Of a stretch of 64,000 bases of DNA, positions 1-9,447 are shown in pieces. A program made the position numbers and the translations under genes. Each line of letters starts with the position of its first letter. Within the stretch, counting starts at the first letter, position 1. The notes below the pieces were generated by a model. That model did no database searches, had not been told where the DNA came from, and saw only the letters and a list, made by a program, of their open reading frames with translations. The DNA is from Chloroflexota bacterium. GTDB taxonomy: Bacteria > Chloroflexota > Anaerolineae > Anaerolineales > Villigracilaceae. The stretch covers positions 1 to 64,000 of the forward strand of contig JAKOVF010000073.1 in assembly GCA_029782225.1 (NCBI GenBank), in the 5' to 3' direction.

Positions 1-295
1 CGGTCAATGCAGATTTGCGCCACTACCTGAAGCGTCTCGCTCGCAAATCCAGATGCTTCTCCAGAAGGATACAGTCTTTGGCGAAAAACCTGCAACTCTT
101 TGTATATTGTTACAACCACAGACAACTGGCGAAGCGGCTTTTTCCAAAATACGCCTTTCACCTGATCGACTTCGTTTGTCCTCTTTCTTAGGCACTCCCT
201 CTTCTTTTTATGCGAAATTACCCGTGCATGAAACCACATCCTCGATTTTGGGTTATTATGTTGGACACAACCAACAATTTCCGCCGGGAGGAACC
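1..295. other. Upstream segment without a recognised gene
   Basis: An open frame on the + strand runs through this stretch into degV, but its translation resembles no family and the degV start at 296 has a much better ribosome site. I take it as the end of an upstream region plus the degV leader. A weak -10-like TATTAT lies at 254-259 with no convincing -35. Confidence 0.5.
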
Positions 296-1150
296 ATGTC
301 TAAAATCGCGATCGTCACCGACAGCACCGCTAATCTTCCACAGGAATGCGTCCAGAAATACGGAATCAGTGTGACTCCGCAGATATTGATTTGGGGAGAA
401 GAAACCTATCAGGATGGTATTGATATCATGCCTGATGAATTCTATATGCGGCTGAAGAATGCAAAAATACTGCCAAGCACCTCGCAAGTCTCGCCCGCGA
501 CCATGCAGCAAACCTTCCAGTCGCTGGTGGATCAGGGCCTGGAGGTGCTGGGTATTTTCGTTTCCGCAAAACTATCCGGCACGATTCAATCGGCTCTGCA
601 GGGCAAGGATGCAATGGGAAGCGCGGGAGAAAAGGTGGCCATTGTTGACAGCCAGTCGGTAGCAATGGCCATGGGATTTCAAATCCTGGAGGCGGCGCGG
701 GCTTTGGAGCATGGCGCAAGTCTGAAGGACGCGGTTGCCCTGGTCGAAAATGGATACAAGCACACCGGTGTTTACTTTGCGGTGGATACATTGGAGTTCC
801 TGCACCGTGGCGGCCGCATTGGAGGCGCACAGCGTTTCATCGGGTCTGTGCTGAACATGAAACCCATCCTCGCCATCCAGGGCGGACGCGTGGAGGGCAT
901 CGAACGCATCCGCACAAAAGCCAGGGCGCACGATCGCGTGCTTGAACTGGTCACGGAGCAGGTCAAAGGGAAGGCGAATGTCCGCCTGGCAACCCTGCAC
1001 GCACACGCGGCTGAAGATGCCAAGTTGTTGCTCGGCCGCGCCAGTGAAGCTCTTCAACCTGTGGAGACGATTTTCACAGAAGTAAGCCCGGTGGTTGGGA
1101 ATCACGCCGGCCCTGGCACGGTCGGGCTGGCCTACGCCTTCGACCTATAA
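296..1150 (+). CDS. DegV family fatty-acid-binding protein
   Basis: A 284-residue protein of the usual DegV/FakB length (about 280). Family knowledge: these proteins bind a fatty acid and present it to a FakA-type kinase for phospholipid synthesis. Seen here: the N-terminal IVTDSTANLP motif (residues 4-13), a TSQVSP segment that contacts the lipid carboxylate in homologues, the SAKLSGT motif in mid protein, and the DTLEFLHRGGRIG signature of the second domain. The ATG at 296 is preceded by GGGAGGAACC; the frame stays open upstream, but that extension has no DegV similarity and is rejected. A hairpin terminator follows, so the gene is probably monocistronic. No FakA gene is visible in the window. 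Confidence 0.92.
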   Translation: MSKIAIVTDSTANLPQECVQKYGISVTPQILIWGEETYQDGIDIMPDEFYMRLKNAKILPSTSQVSPATMQQTFQSLVDQGLEVLGIFVSAKLSGTIQSALQGKDAMGSAGEKVAIVDSQSVAMAMGFQILEAARALEHGASLKDAVALVENGYKHTGVYFAVDTLEFLHRGGRIGGAQRFIGSVLNMKPILAIQGGRVEGIERIRTKARAHDRVLELVTEQVKGKANVRLATLHAHAAEDAKLLLGRASEALQPVETIFTEVSPVVGNHAGPGTVGLAYAFDL

Positions 1151-1165
1151 TTATCTGTGAGCGAT

Positions 1166-1224
1166 AACGTTCCGAAGGCGCTACCCCGAGCCGGTCGAAG
1201 GTTTCAGGGGCTTCGGAACGTTTT
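1166..1224 (+). terminator. Hairpin terminator after degV
   Basis: Perfect 12-bp inverted arms (AACGTTCCGAAG at 1166-1177 and CTTCGGAACGTT at 1211-1222) followed by T residues. The loop is long (33 nt) but itself GC-rich. Confidence 0.7.
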
Positions 1225-1273
1225 GATTAACGATAGCTGACGGCAGGTCTGCTCGAGGCGATTTCTCAGGATG

Positions 1274-1289
1274 TACTATAATCGCTTCA
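1274..1289 (+). promoter_or_regulatory. -10 element giving a probably leaderless udk transcript
   Basis: TACTATAAT ends six bases before the ATG at 1289. A start site seven bases downstream of TATAAT (1277-1282) would fall on the ATG itself. No Shine-Dalgarno sequence is present. No clear -35 is seen. Confidence 0.45.
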
Positions 1290-1924
1290 TGAGTCATCAT
1301 GTCCCCCTTGTCATTGGCATCGCGGGCGGATCAGGGTCAGGCAAGACGACCGTCGCTCAGGCCATCCTCAACCGGGTGGGCCCGGACCGAATTGCCTTTC
1401 TCCAGCACGACTCATATTACAAGGATCTGCAAGGGCTGCCGCCTGCGCAGCGCGCGGAAGTTAATTTTGATCATCCCCATTCGCTGGAAACTGAATTGCT
1501 CATCAAACATATTCAGGCGTTACGGGCTGGCGAACCTGTCCAAGTGCCGATCTATGATTTTGCGACAGACCACCGCACCGCGCGGACATTCACCGTTGAA
1601 CCAAGAGGCGTTGTGATTGTGGAGGGCATTCTGATCTTTGTCGAAGCCAAATTGCGGAAGCTGTTTGACGTAAAAATATTCGTGGATACTGACCCGGACG
1701 TCCGCCTCATACGCCGCTTGCAGCGTGATATTACAGAACGCGGCAGGACAACTGAGTCGGTGATCCAGCAATACATGCACACAGTGAGGCCCATGCACCT
1801 GGAGTTCGTCGAACCATCCAAGCGATACGCGGATGTGATCATTCCCGAAGGCGGATTCAACACGGCCGCCCTGGATATGGTTGTTGCGCGGATCGAGGCT
1901 TTATTAGTCACACATAACGCATAA
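1289..1924 (+). CDS. udk: Uridine kinase
   Basis: A 211-residue P-loop kinase that phosphorylates uridine or cytidine to UMP or CMP in pyrimidine salvage. Seen: Walker [10 protein letters not shown] at residues 13-21, the HDSYYKDL nucleoside-binding segment, NFDHPHSLE, the EGILIF strand, and a lid with [15 protein letters not shown]. Length matches the family (about 210). An in-frame ATG six codons upstream (1271) would place a TATAAT inside the coding region, so I prefer 1289. The gene is followed after 10 nt by the cyclophilin gene, so they are probably co-transcribed. Confidence 0.93.
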   Translation: MSHHVPLVIGIAGGSGSGKTTVAQAILNRVGPDRIAFLQHDSYYKDLQGLPPAQRAEVNFDHPHSLETELLIKHIQALRAGEPVQVPIYDFATDHRTARTFTVEPRGVVIVEGILIFVEAKLRKLFDVKIFVDTDPDVRLIRRLQRDITERGRTTESVIQQYMHTVRPMHLEFVEPSKRYADVIIPEGGFNTAALDMVVARIEALLVTHNA

Positions 1925-1934
1925 GGAGACACGA

Positions 1935-2444
1935 ATGGCAAAACAATGGACAAAACCACCGGAAATGAAGATCGACCCCAAAAAGAAATACAAAGCAAAC
2001 ATCGAAACAGACCTTGGAACCATGGTGATCGAGCTTTTCGCGGATAAGGCACCGAAGACCGTCAATAATTTTGTCTTTCTGGCCCGCGAAGGATTCTATG
2101 ATGGCCTGATGTTCCACCGTGTCATCGCGAACTTCATGGTGCAGGGCGGTGATCCGACCGGCGTCGGTTCAGGTGGACCGGGCTATAAATTTGCCGATGA
2201 ATTTGATCCCACTCTCAAGCATAACAAGCCCGGCATACTATCCATGGCAAATGCCGGACCAGGGACAAATGGTTCGCAGTTCTTCATTACGCATGTCCCG
2301 ACGCCCTGGTTAGATGGCAAGCACAGCATCTTCGGTCAGGTTGTGGACGGGATGGATGTGCTGATGTCCATTCCCCCGCGCGATCCAGGCAACGTCAATG
2401 CACCGTCGGTAAAGATCAAGCGTGTCACCATCGAAGAAAGCTAG
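1935..2444 (+). CDS. Cyclophilin-type peptidyl-prolyl cis-trans isomerase
   Basis: A 169-residue single-domain cyclophilin without signal peptide, so cytoplasmic, catalysing prolyl bond isomerisation during folding. Seen: the active-site block [17 protein letters not shown] containing the catalytic Arg, the NGSQFFIT substrate-binding strand, and [13 protein letters not shown] with the conserved Trp and His. A 20-residue N-terminal extension rich in Lys precedes the barrel. The start has a good site (AAGGAGACACGA-ATG). The 3' end overlaps the next gene by 23 nt. Confidence 0.94.
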   Translation: MAKQWTKPPEMKIDPKKKYKANIETDLGTMVIELFADKAPKTVNNFVFLAREGFYDGLMFHRVIANFMVQGGDPTGVGSGGPGYKFADEFDPTLKHNKPGILSMANAGPGTNGSQFFITHVPTPWLDGKHSIFGQVVDGMDVLMSIPPRDPGNVNAPSVKIKRVTIEES

Positions 2445-3102
2445 AAGCACAAAGTCGAAAACGGACGCACAGAGGCCCAGACGAAGAACATCGAGGGCCG
2501 CTGTGCGTTTGTCTTCTGCTGAGACGGCTTCAATTCCGCCGGAGAGAAATAAGCTGGCAACGGATTGGAAATCGGTCGGGTTACGCGTGTTCGCGCTGCT
2601 CGTTGTGGTTGGGATCACGCTATTCATTTATTCGATCCGCGATCGTGCCAAGGACTTCGCCGCCCTCGGTTATCCTGGCATCTTCCTCGTGGCGCTGATG
2701 GCAAACGCGACCGTGTTCCTGCCCGCACCCGGGCTCGCCATCATCTATGCCATGGGCGCTGTATTCAATCCGCTTGGCGTTGGACTCGCGGCGGGAGCCG
2801 GCGGAGCGTTGGGCGAACTCTCCGGTTTTCTCGCCGGGTACAGCGGACAGGCAGTCGTTGAGCGCTCAAAAATATACGAGCGCATCTCCCCGTTCGTAGA
2901 AAAATATGGCGGCTGGACAATCCTGATTCTGGCCGCGATCCCCAACCCGTTTTTCGACATGGCCGGCGTGGCCGCGGGCATTGTCAAAATGCCTGTATGG
3001 AGATTCTTCGCGTTCTGTCTTATCGGCCAGTTGATCAAAATGACTTTGTTTGCGTATGCCGGTAAATATTCAATCGGCTGGCTGTCAACCATCATTCAAT
3101 AG
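2422..3102 (+). CDS. VTT (SNARE-associated/DedA-like) membrane protein
   Basis: A 226-residue integral membrane protein. After a basic, probably cytoplasmic N-terminus comes a first membrane segment (about 51-67), then the VTT domain with the re-entrant, Gly-rich stretch typical of DedA/TMEM41 proteins ([17 protein letters not shown]), a second half with [11 protein letters not shown], and a closing helix. Family members are proposed lipid scramblases or proton-linked transporters; the substrate here is unknown. The only long start is GTG at 2422, inside the cyclophilin gene; a later GTG/TTG near 2500 is possible, since the first 30 residues are low-complexity. Confidence 0.82.
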   Translation: MSPSKKARSTKSKTDAQRPRRRTSRAAVRLSSAETASIPPERNKLATDWKSVGLRVFALLVVVGITLFIYSIRDRAKDFAALGYPGIFLVALMANATVFLPAPGLAIIYAMGAVFNPLGVGLAAGAGGALGELSGFLAGYSGQAVVERSKIYERISPFVEKYGGWTILILAAIPNPFFDMAGVAAGIVKMPVWRFFAFCLIGQLIKMTLFAYAGKYSIGWLSTIIQ

Positions 3103-3111
3103 GAGGTTCGA

Positions 3112-4470
3112 ATGTCTGACTTCACAAAGATCGATTCATATCTGGAACAAAATCTCGATCATAGCCTGGATGAGCTCTCCAGACTTGTGGCGCAGCCAAG
3201 CATCAGCGCACAGAATGTCGGGTTGAAAGAGTGCGCACAATTAGTCGCGGGGATGCTGGAAGCCCGCGGTTTCAAGTGTCAGATCATGGATACCGAAGGC
3301 GCGCCGGTGGTCTTTGGTGAACGAAAAGGCAGGAGCGATAAGACTCTGCTCTTCTATAACCACTACGATGTACAGCCGCCTGAACCGCTGGAGCTCTGGG
3401 ATACGCCTCCCTTTGAACCCAGCCGCCGAGACGGAAAAATGTACGGCCGCGGCATCAGCGATGATAAGGGCCATATTGTCTCGCGGCTGCATGCCATTGA
3501 TGCGATCCTGGCAACAGAAGGCGAACTTCCCTGCAACATCAAATTTGTCATCGAAGGCGAAGAGGAAACAAGCTCTGTCCATCTCCATGATTTCATCAAG
3601 CAGAATATTCCGCTTCTGAAAGCCGATGCGTGCATCTGGGAATTCGGCGGCGTGGATCATCGCGAAGTGCCGATGCAATACCTTGGTCTGCGCGGCATCT
3701 GCTATGTGGAGTTAAGCGCCGAGACCGCCGCGATCGATGTCCATTCGGGTACGGGTGGCAGTATCTTCCCCAACGCCGCCTGGAGGCTGGTTTGGGCATT
3801 GAACAGCCTCAAAGGTCCGGATGAGCGGATCCGTCTCCCCGGCTTTTATGATGATGTGGTACAGCCATCCGCACGGGACCGCGAGCTGATGGACAAACTT
3901 CCGGATGTCGCGCAAGTCTACAAGGATATGTACGGCGTGAAGGAGTTCATCAAAGGTCTAAAGGGCGGAACAGACCTGAAAATGGAGGAGGTCTTCACTC
4001 CCACATGCACGATCTGTGGATTGACCAGCGGCTATCAGGGACCTGGCTCGAAAACGGTCCAGCCGGCGCGCGCTTCCGCCAAAGTGGATTTCCGTCTTGT
4101 GCCGGACCAGAAGCCTGAAACCGTTTTGCGACAGCTGCGTGCTCACCTGGACGCAGAAGGGTTTGCCGATGTGCAGATCAAATTCCTGGGAGGTGAACCT
4201 GCGGCGCGGACGGATCCGGATGATCCATTTGTCAAAGTCGTTGTGGACACTGCGGAAGAGGTCTTCGAAACGCCCATGGAACTTGTGCCGATGGTTGGCG
4301 GCTCCGGGCCGAATCACCCGTTCGTCCATGACCTGGGCCTGCCCGTCGCGACCGCCGGCCTGGGTTACCCCGACACCCGCGCCCACGCCCCCAACGAAAA
4401 CATCCGCATTGACCTTTACCTCAAACACGCGCGCCACATGGCACGCGTGATCGAAGAGTTTGCAAAATAA
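3112..4470 (+). CDS. M20 family metallopeptidase (dipeptidase)
   Basis: A 452-residue zinc peptidase of the M20 group, close to carnosinase-like dipeptidases that hydrolyse short peptides in the cytoplasm. Seen: first metal ligand in FYNHYDVQP, bridging Asp in GRGISDDKGH, the catalytic/metal pair in IEGEEETSS, the dimerisation-domain segment with VDVHSG-like AIDVHSGTGG, and a late His in RAHAPNE. No signal peptide. The start has AGGAGGTTCGA-ATG. It lies 9 nt after the VTT gene and abuts the kinase gene, so these may be one transcript. Confidence 0.92.
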   Translation: MSDFTKIDSYLEQNLDHSLDELSRLVAQPSISAQNVGLKECAQLVAGMLEARGFKCQIMDTEGAPVVFGERKGRSDKTLLFYNHYDVQPPEPLELWDTPPFEPSRRDGKMYGRGISDDKGHIVSRLHAIDAILATEGELPCNIKFVIEGEEETSSVHLHDFIKQNIPLLKADACIWEFGGVDHREVPMQYLGLRGICYVELSAETAAIDVHSGTGGSIFPNAAWRLVWALNSLKGPDERIRLPGFYDDVVQPSARDRELMDKLPDVAQVYKDMYGVKEFIKGLKGGTDLKMEEVFTPTCTICGLTSGYQGPGSKTVQPARASAKVDFRLVPDQKPETVLRQLRAHLDAEGFADVQIKFLGGEPAARTDPDDPFVKVVVDTAEEVFETPMELVPMVGGSGPNHPFVHDLGLPVATAGLGYPDTRAHAPNENIRIDLYLKHARHMARVIEEFAK

Positions 4471-4545
4471 GTGGACCATATCCCGCAGGCGTTTGCGAGC
4501 TCTTTCAAGCCGCATCGAAAACGCTTGCGGGACTCTCTAAATTTC

Positions 4546-7236
4546 ATGACAAAACGCTGGCTGACCATCCACCGTGATCTGGGCCTTCAACTGTTTGTCT
4601 TATATCTACTGTTGATTGTGCCATTCCTGATCACCCTGCTCATCTTTAATCGCCTGATCGGTGTGCGCATTCGCGGCGATGTGGAAGCCAACGATCTTGC
4701 CCTGGCGCGCGCCATCGCATTGGAAACTGATATTTCCGTGAACAATGCACTCAAAGCCGTTCAGGGGTTGAGCAGCTACGAGGAGGTCGCCCAATCTGAC
4801 CCGGCTGGGATGGAGAGATTGTTCAAGGTCGTGTTGGACACGCGGCCCACCGCAAACCTTGTTTATCGTCTGGATAAAAACGGGATCATGGTGTATCACT
4901 ATCCGTCGGGTCCCAGCTCCACCGTAGGTAATGATTTTTCCTTTCGGGATTATTTCCAGCGTGCACTGCACACCAAAGAGCCGCTTATTTCAGAGGGACG
5001 CATCTCCCCTACCACCAATCAGGCGGTAGCAACCGCGGTGATGCCGATCTGGTCCGAGGATGGGGAGTTCCTGGGGGTTGTTGGGATCAATATCAAACTG
5101 GAAAGCCTAAGCGAGACGCTTTCTGCCATCATCTCTGAACACCAGGCTGAAGAGGGATTGCAGATCGACATTCTGGATAGCAGCTACAAGGTCATCGCGC
5201 ATCCGGAGGCGGGTTCACTGCTGAAACCTGCCGCGGAACTTCTACCGGCGATCTATGCTTCCGCGCCAGCGAATGAGAACAGTTCACACATTGACAGGGG
5301 TCCCGATGGTGTGGAAAGGCTGTACACGTATGCGCCCATCGCAGGCATCCACTGGGGTGTGATCGTCAGCAGGCCAACTTCCGCAGCGTTCGGCACGCAG
5401 ATCATTCTGCAACAGATCACGCAGATTGCAGCGGCCACTTTTGTTTTGATCGGGCTTTTCTTCTGGGGCGTGCTCTCCATTCGAGTGATTCGACCCATTG
5501 AACAACTTGCACCCATCAGCGAAGCCATTGGACAGAATCAACCCATCAGTTCAGAGGAACGCGCACAGATCGTCAGGATGTCGAAGCGCGGCGACCAGAT
5601 CGGCCACCTCATTCACAGCATCATGAACATGGAGTATTCGATCGCGGCCCGGATGAAGGAACAGGCCACACTGCTGGAAACCAGCACCGCAGTGATTTCC
5701 AGTCTCGATCTCGAAACAGTCCTGAATCAAATCCTGGAGCAGATGGGACGGCTACTGGCTATTCAGATGTATGCCATTATTGCGCTGGATGACGAAGAAG
5801 GTGCATTCCGTATTCGGGCCAGCCGGGGACTCTCACGGCAATTCACGGAAAGGCTTTCGATTATGCCAACCGAGCCTGATTCAGTGACCATGCGTGCGCT
5901 GCACTCCGGTCAGCCTGTTCAGGTCAGTGACACAGAAAAAGATCCTTCGTATACAATCCGCCGGCCGCGTGCGCGGGCGGAAGGTTATCGTGCTCTATTG
6001 GCTGTGCCGCTCCACACGAAACACGCGCCCCCCACGGCGCTCCTTGTCTTCCATCCTATCCCCCATGTTTTCACCGAAAATGAAATCCAGCTACTGGTCA
6101 ACTTTGCGAATCACGCTGCGATGGCAATTGAGAATGCAGTCCTGTTCGAGCGCAGTGATATGCAATTACAGGAGCAGACACGCCGCCTGCAAGCTCTTGT
6201 CCAGTCCCTGCACGATGGATTGATCTTAAGCAACCTGGAAGGAAAGGCAGTCTACGCCAATCGACGTGTTGGCAGGATGGCAGACCTCTCTGCTCAGGAA
6301 CTGGCTGGAATGCCGGTCAGCAGGATTTTGACGCGTGTCCTGTCGCATTCGACGGACAATGAAAAAGCCCGTAAATCCGCACAGAAGCTTTACGAAAAGG
6401 GAGGAGAAGGAACCGCCGAAATTTCCGTTTCAGAGGGGGGCCGGATCATTTATCTCCGTCTGGAGACCTTCGATGTGACCGATCCATACGGCGACCTGAT
6501 CGGGCGCGGCATCCTTTTGCACGACATTACACCCGACCGTGAACTGGACCGGATGCGCGCCAGCCTGGTGTCTACTGTTTCCCATGAGCTGCGGACCCCT
6601 CTGGCTGCCATCAAGGGGTATGCAACCACGCTCCTGGCCGACGATGTGCAATGGGATCACGATTCGCAAAATGAATTCCTGAGGATCATCTCAGATGAAT
6701 CCGATCGCTTGAGCGATCTCGTTAATAATATCCTGGATCTTTCGCGGATCGATGCAGGTGTTCTGCGGCTTGAAAGAGTTCAGTGCAATATCGAAGAGAC
6801 AATTCAAAAGGCGGCAAGACAGGCTCATTTCAACGGGATCAAGTTAGAGGTCCAGATTGAGCCGAAACTCCCCAGGCTGTATGCAGATCCTCTGCGGCTT
6901 GAATCCATCCTGCGCAATTTGTTCGAGAATGCAATCAAGTATGCCGGCGAAGATGCTCACATCTGTGTGGATGTTCAAAAATACGATGCCAGCATTTTAT
7001 TCAGCGTCTCAGATAATGGCCCCGGGATTCCGCAGGAAGAAAGCATGAACATATTCGAGAGTTTCTACCGAGTGGATGACAGCCTGACGCGACGGGAAGG
7101 CGGTGCCGGGCTGGGGCTGGCGATCTGTCAGGGATTGGTGCACGCTCACGGAGGAAAGATCTGGGTGGAATCTACTGATCATGGCGCGTGCATCGCCTTT
7201 ACCATCCCTCTGAAGGCGAAGCGGGCGAAACAGTGA
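4546..7236 (+). CDS. CACHE-GAF-PAS sensor histidine kinase
   Basis: A membrane sensor kinase of 896 residues from the ATG at 4546 (921 if the GTG at 4471 is used; that start abuts the previous stop codon and gives a hydrophilic extension, so I prefer 4546). Order of parts: membrane helix near the N-terminus, extracytoplasmic double CACHE-like domain with a PSGPSSTVGNDFSFRDYF segment, second helix about residues 290-315, HAMP-like linker, GAF domain, PAS domain, HisKA with the phosphorylated His in STVSHELRTPL, and HATPase_c with N box (NLFENAIKYA), G1 (DNGPGIP) and G2 (GAGLGLAIC). The ligand is unknown. The response regulator gene overlaps its stop codon, so the two form a cognate pair. Confidence 0.93.
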   Translation: MTKRWLTIHRDLGLQLFVLYLLLIVPFLITLLIFNRLIGVRIRGDVEANDLALARAIALETDISVNNALKAVQGLSSYEEVAQSDPAGMERLFKVVLDTRPTANLVYRLDKNGIMVYHYPSGPSSTVGNDFSFRDYFQRALHTKEPLISEGRISPTTNQAVATAVMPIWSEDGEFLGVVGINIKLESLSETLSAIISEHQAEEGLQIDILDSSYKVIAHPEAGSLLKPAAELLPAIYASAPANENSSHIDRGPDGVERLYTYAPIAGIHWGVIVSRPTSAAFGTQIILQQITQIAAATFVLIGLFFWGVLSIRVIRPIEQLAPISEAIGQNQPISSEERAQIVRMSKRGDQIGHLIHSIMNMEYSIAARMKEQATLLETSTAVISSLDLETVLNQILEQMGRLLAIQMYAIIALDDEEGAFRIRASRGLSRQFTERLSIMPTEPDSVTMRALHSGQPVQVSDTEKDPSYTIRRPRARAEGYRALLAVPLHTKHAPPTALLVFHPIPHVFTENEIQLLVNFANHAAMAIENAVLFERSDMQLQEQTRRLQALVQSLHDGLILSNLEGKAVYANRRVGRMADLSAQELAGMPVSRILTRVLSHSTDNEKARKSAQKLYEKGGEGTAEISVSEGGRIIYLRLETFDVTDPYGDLIGRGILLHDITPDRELDRMRASLVSTVSHELRTPLAAIKGYATTLLADDVQWDHDSQNEFLRIISDESDRLSDLVNNILDLSRIDAGVLRLERVQCNIEETIQKAARQAHFNGIKLEVQIEPKLPRLYADPLRLESILRNLFENAIKYAGEDAHICVDVQKYDASILFSVSDNGPGIPQEESMNIFESFYRVDDSLTRREGGAGLGLAICQGLVHAHGGKIWVESTDHGACIAFTIPLKAKRAKQ

Positions 7237-7919
7237 ACACAACTGTCCTGGTCGTGGATGATGAGAAGCCCTTGCGCGATTTCGTCCGGCGCAATCTGGA
7301 AGCGCGAGGGTATCGAGTATTGAACGCTGCCAACGGTTTGGAAGCCCTGGCAATCTTTGACAATGAGCAGGTCGACCTGGTCATCCTCGACATTATGATG
7401 CCGCATCTCGACGGACTGGAGACTGCGCGGCGAATCCGTGGGAATTCGCGCGTCCCAATCATTATTTTGACAGCCATGGGGGAAGAAGTGGATAAAATCC
7501 GCGCTTTTGATCTGGGCGCCGATGACTACCTGACGAAGCCTTTTGGCGTGGGGGAATTACTTGGGCGGGTAAAGGCAGTTTTGCGCCGCTCCCACTGGAC
7601 CGAGCCAGCTGCTCCCGACGAACATATCTCGCGCGGCGATATCGCCGTCGATATGTCACGTCACAGAGTCACTGTACAAGGCCAGTCCATTGATCTGACT
7701 CCCATTGAGTTCAACCTGCTTGTATATTTGATGCGGCATGAGGGCAAGGTACTTTCGCATCGTGATATTTTACAGAATGTATGGGGGCATGAGTATGGGG
7801 ATGAAGTGGAATACCTGCGCGTCTATATGGGGCATCTGCGCCAGAAATTGGAGCCGGATCCTTTAAAGCCGAAGTACATTTTGACCGAACGTGGAATTGG
7901 GTATCGATTCGGGGAATAA
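7233..7919 (+). CDS. OmpR/PhoB family response regulator
   Basis: A 228-residue DNA-binding regulator. Receiver domain: acidic pair VVDDE, phospho-acceptor Asp in LVILDIMMP, Thr in ILTAMG, Lys in YLTKPF. The C-terminal winged helix shows LTPIEFNLLVYLMRHEGKVLS and ends in the usual ILTERGIGYRF. GTG at 7233 overlaps the TGA of the kinase gene (GTGA), a typical translational coupling; the longer frame from 7188 is inside the kinase gene and has no receiver similarity. A terminator follows at once, so the pair is transcriptionally separate from the downstream transporter, although proximity makes it a candidate regulator of it. Confidence 0.93.
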   Translation: MNTTVLVVDDEKPLRDFVRRNLEARGYRVLNAANGLEALAIFDNEQVDLVILDIMMPHLDGLETARRIRGNSRVPIIILTAMGEEVDKIRAFDLGADDYLTKPFGVGELLGRVKAVLRRSHWTEPAAPDEHISRGDIAVDMSRHRVTVQGQSIDLTPIEFNLLVYLMRHEGKVLSHRDILQNVWGHEYGDEVEYLRVYMGHLRQKLEPDPLKPKYILTERGIGYRFGE

Positions 7920-7940
7920 AAATCCTTTACGGATTTTTTA
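7918..7940 (+). terminator. Rho-independent terminator after the two-component pair
   Basis: A short AT-rich stem (AAAATCC / GGATTTT) with a 5-nt loop, ending in a run of T residues, starts at the stop codon of the regulator. Confidence 0.75.
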
Positions 7941-8053
7941 TCTTGCCCACTCCCCTTTTTAGTCTTTTTTTGTATCCATTTTGTAGAATGAAGATAATCG
8001 CAGAGTCATTCGACCTGCCCAATTGCTTCTTTTTGCCAAAGGAGGAGTACGTT

Positions 8054-9367
8054 ATGAATCACAAACTGTTTGCTCTGTTGTCAATTCTGGTGCTTGCAAG
8101 CCTCGTCCTTGCAGCCTGCGGATCAACAGCTACGGAGGCCCCTGCGCCGGCCGCAACGCAACCGCCCGCGCAACAAGCCACCGAGGCCCCGGCTGCTACT
8201 CAACCACCCGCTGCCGCCGAAAAGACCGCGATCATTGGCTTCACCGCCTCGCTGACAGGCTCACTGAACGTGGAATCGACACGTCAGAATAACGGCCTCA
8301 AGCTGTGGATGGACCAGGTCAATAGCGCGGGCGGGATCAAGCTGGCGGATGGTACAGTGGTCAAGTTTGATTCGAAGTTCTACGATGATGAATCCAAGAA
8401 AGATCGCGTTCAGGAGCTGTACACAAAACTGGCAACCGAAGATAATGCAGATTTTCTGATCAGCCCCTACTCTTCAGGTCTGGCAGATGCTTCGGCGGTC
8501 ATCGCTGAGCAGTACGGCAAGATCATGATCACCACCGGCGCAGCGTCCGATAGCACCTACCAGAAGGGATACACCCTGGTCTATCAGGCATACACACCGG
8601 CCAGCCACTACTTGACCGGCGCCCTTGATCTGCTTGCCAGCCTCGACGCAAATGCAAAGAAGATCGCCATCGTACATGAGAACGATAAGTTTTCGAGCGA
8701 CGTAGCTGCGGCCCTCGAGTCTTATGCCACTGAAAAAGGTTATGAGCTGGCCCTGAATGAGGGCTATGACACCGGCACAACCGACTTCGCACCGATTATC
8801 AACAAGATTCCTGCGGACGTGGACGCGATCATGGGCGGGGGTCACTTCGCGGATGGCCAGCAGTTCGCCAAGGCCATGTTCGATAAGGGTGTCAAGGCCA
8901 AATTCATCAGTCTGCTGGTTGCGCCACCTGAACCGACCTTTGCCGAGATTGGCGATGCGGCTCTGGGCATCGTTGGTCCGAGTCAATGGGAGCCCCTGGC
9001 CGCCTTCACACCAGACTATGGCCCCACCGGTGCAGAGTTCATTGATGCATACAAAGCAGCTTACGGCGAGGAACCCTCCTATCATGCTGCAGGCGGATAT
9101 GTAGCCGGGCTCATCCTGCAAAAAGGTATTGAGACGGCTGGCTCATTGGACGCTGATGCCATCAAGGCTGCGCTGGACAGCATGGACATGATGACCTTCT
9201 TCGGCCACATCAAGTTCGATACTTCGGCTGAAAACCACGGCTTGCAAACTGGTCACTCAATGGTCTATATCCAGTGGCAGAAGGATGCCAGTGGCGCGCT
9301 TGTGAAACAGGTGGTCTGGCCTGCTGAAGGCAAGACGGCTGAGGCGCTCTATCCCCTCGGACAATAA
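8054..9367 (+). CDS. Branched-chain amino-acid ABC transporter, substrate-binding lipoprotein
   Basis: A 437-residue secreted lipoprotein of the type 1 periplasmic-binding fold (LivJ/LivK class). Seen: signal peptide with hydrophobic core LFALLSILVLASLVLA and lipobox LAAC, an Ala/Pro/Thr linker (about residues 22-55), then IIGFTASLTGSLN and the characteristic NSAGGI, with DDESKKD and a later HAAGGYVAGL. The actual ligand could be another amino acid, a peptide or an amide. ATG at 8054 follows AAAGGAGGAGTACGTT; the frame is open further upstream, but only this start yields a signal peptide. It is separated from the permease gene by a strong hairpin, which fits its expected excess over the membrane parts. 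Confidence 0.93.
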   Translation: MNHKLFALLSILVLASLVLAACGSTATEAPAPAATQPPAQQATEAPAATQPPAAAEKTAIIGFTASLTGSLNVESTRQNNGLKLWMDQVNSAGGIKLADGTVVKFDSKFYDDESKKDRVQELYTKLATEDNADFLISPYSSGLADASAVIAEQYGKIMITTGAASDSTYQKGYTLVYQAYTPASHYLTGALDLLASLDANAKKIAIVHENDKFSSDVAAALESYATEKGYELALNEGYDTGTTDFAPIINKIPADVDAIMGGGHFADGQQFAKAMFDKGVKAKFISLLVAPPEPTFAEIGDAALGIVGPSQWEPLAAFTPDYGPTGAEFIDAYKAAYGEEPSYHAAGGYVAGLILQKGIETAGSLDADAIKAALDSMDMMTFFGHIKFDTSAENHGLQTGHSMVYIQWQKDASGALVKQVVWPAEGKTAEALYPLGQ

Positions 9368-9381
9368 TTTCTTCTCCCTTT

Positions 9382-9421
9382 CCCCGCAGGTGCGGCAGCT
9401 GCGCCTGCGGGGTCTTCTTTT
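9382..9421 (+). terminator. Intra-operon terminator between binding protein and permease
   Basis: Nine-base-pair perfect GC-rich stem (CCCCGCAGG at 9382-9390, CCTGCGGGG at 9404-9412), extended inside by a second GC stem, followed by TCTTCTTTTT. It probably lets only part of transcription continue into livH. Confidence 0.8.
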
Positions 9422-9447
9422 TATGATGCGTGAGGAGGCAAGACTGC

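Noticed and set aside
53-295. N-terminal extension of the DegV gene
   Set aside because: Unlike DegV proteins, and the ATG at 296 has a strong ribosome site.
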